Origin: Neotamlana laminarinivorans
GTDB taxonomy: Bacteria; Bacteroidota; Bacteroidia; Flavobacteriales; Flavobacteriaceae
Length of the DNA stretch: 64,000 bases
Assembly: GCF_020523925.1 (NCBI RefSeq)
Contig: NZ_JAJAPW010000005.1
Coordinates: 1-64,000 of the forward strand
Direction of reading: 5' to 3'
Under the pieces are notes generated by a model. That model had not been told where the DNA came from and ran no database searches. It was given only the letters and a program-made list of their open reading frames with translations. This document shows positions 63,968-64,000 of the stretch, piece after piece. The position numbers were made by a program, and so were the translations under genes. Position 1 is the first letter of the stretch. Each line of letters starts with the position of its first letter.

Positions 63968-64000
63968 ATGACGTATAAGATTTTTATTTTAATATGTGTT
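63968..64000 (+). CDS. start of a gene running off the window (partial)
   Basis: The ATG at 63968 opens MTYKIFILICV, which reads like the start of a signal peptide or membrane segment. Only 11 codons are visible, so nothing can be said about function. Confidence 0.4.
   Translation, partial: MTYKIFILICV

Overview
The window is a low-GC, gene-dense chromosomal segment of a marine-type Flavobacteriaceae (Bacteroidota). The signs are: promoters with the Bacteroidota -7 element TAnnTTTG; an almost complete lack of Shine-Dalgarno sequences except before rpsU; a type IX secretion C-terminal domain on an alginate lyase; a PorT-like protein and a TamL-like lipoprotein; menaquinone methyltransferase; and the gene order rpsU-xerC-hpf-tRNAs-tuf-tRNA-Trp-secE-nusG-rplKAJL-rpoBC. 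No species is assigned.

Layout. 1-1300: the 3' end of a 5S rRNA with its terminator, a decayed membrane-protein gene and tRNA-Phe. 1469-8160: coaX, then an envelope block (exported TPR protein, LptC, small membrane protein, CNNM/CorC protein, SurA/PpiD-type isomerase). 8306-9460: trxB and tRNA-Pro. 9936-12587: a secreted PL7 alginate lyase with five fibronectin III repeats, convergent with a processive GT2 polysaccharide synthase. 14526-17208: rpsO-pnp with a structured pnp leader. 17388-21365: orphan PAS kinase and the trkA-trkH potassium uptake pair. 21500-26414: menG, porT, trmH and tamL. 26541-31479: fbaA, accD without its zinc ribbon, and a desaturase-aminotransferase pair. 31621-39697: rsmG, TPR protein, DUF2851-PspC-K+ channel, and AgcS symporter-HhH-acyl-CoA dehydrogenase.

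39711-43959 is the most interesting region. OxyR is divergent from an exported catalase, followed by a divergent glutamyl-tRNA reductase paralog and an exported ankyrin protein. This looks like a peroxide-defence module that makes haem precursor and helps mature catalase outside the cytoplasm. A strong terminator-like hairpin separates katA from the other two genes.

44061-58909 is the translation/transcription core. rpsU has a strong Shine-Dalgarno that fits known bS21 autoregulation. Long hairpins without U-tracts lie between tuf and tRNA-Trp, rplL and rpoB, and rpoB and rpoC. After rpoC come a DUF3467 gene, prfC, idi-queD, a small hypothetical gene, a second identical tRNA-Thr and a DUF4369 lipoprotein. 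The last 650 bases hold no long gene but have a promoter-like element, a terminator that could delimit a ~145-nt RNA, and the first codons of a gene running off the end.

No CRISPR array, insertion sequence, prophage or replication origin was seen. Most of the window is core genome; the accessory parts are the decayed locus, the PL7/GT2 region and possibly the catalase module.
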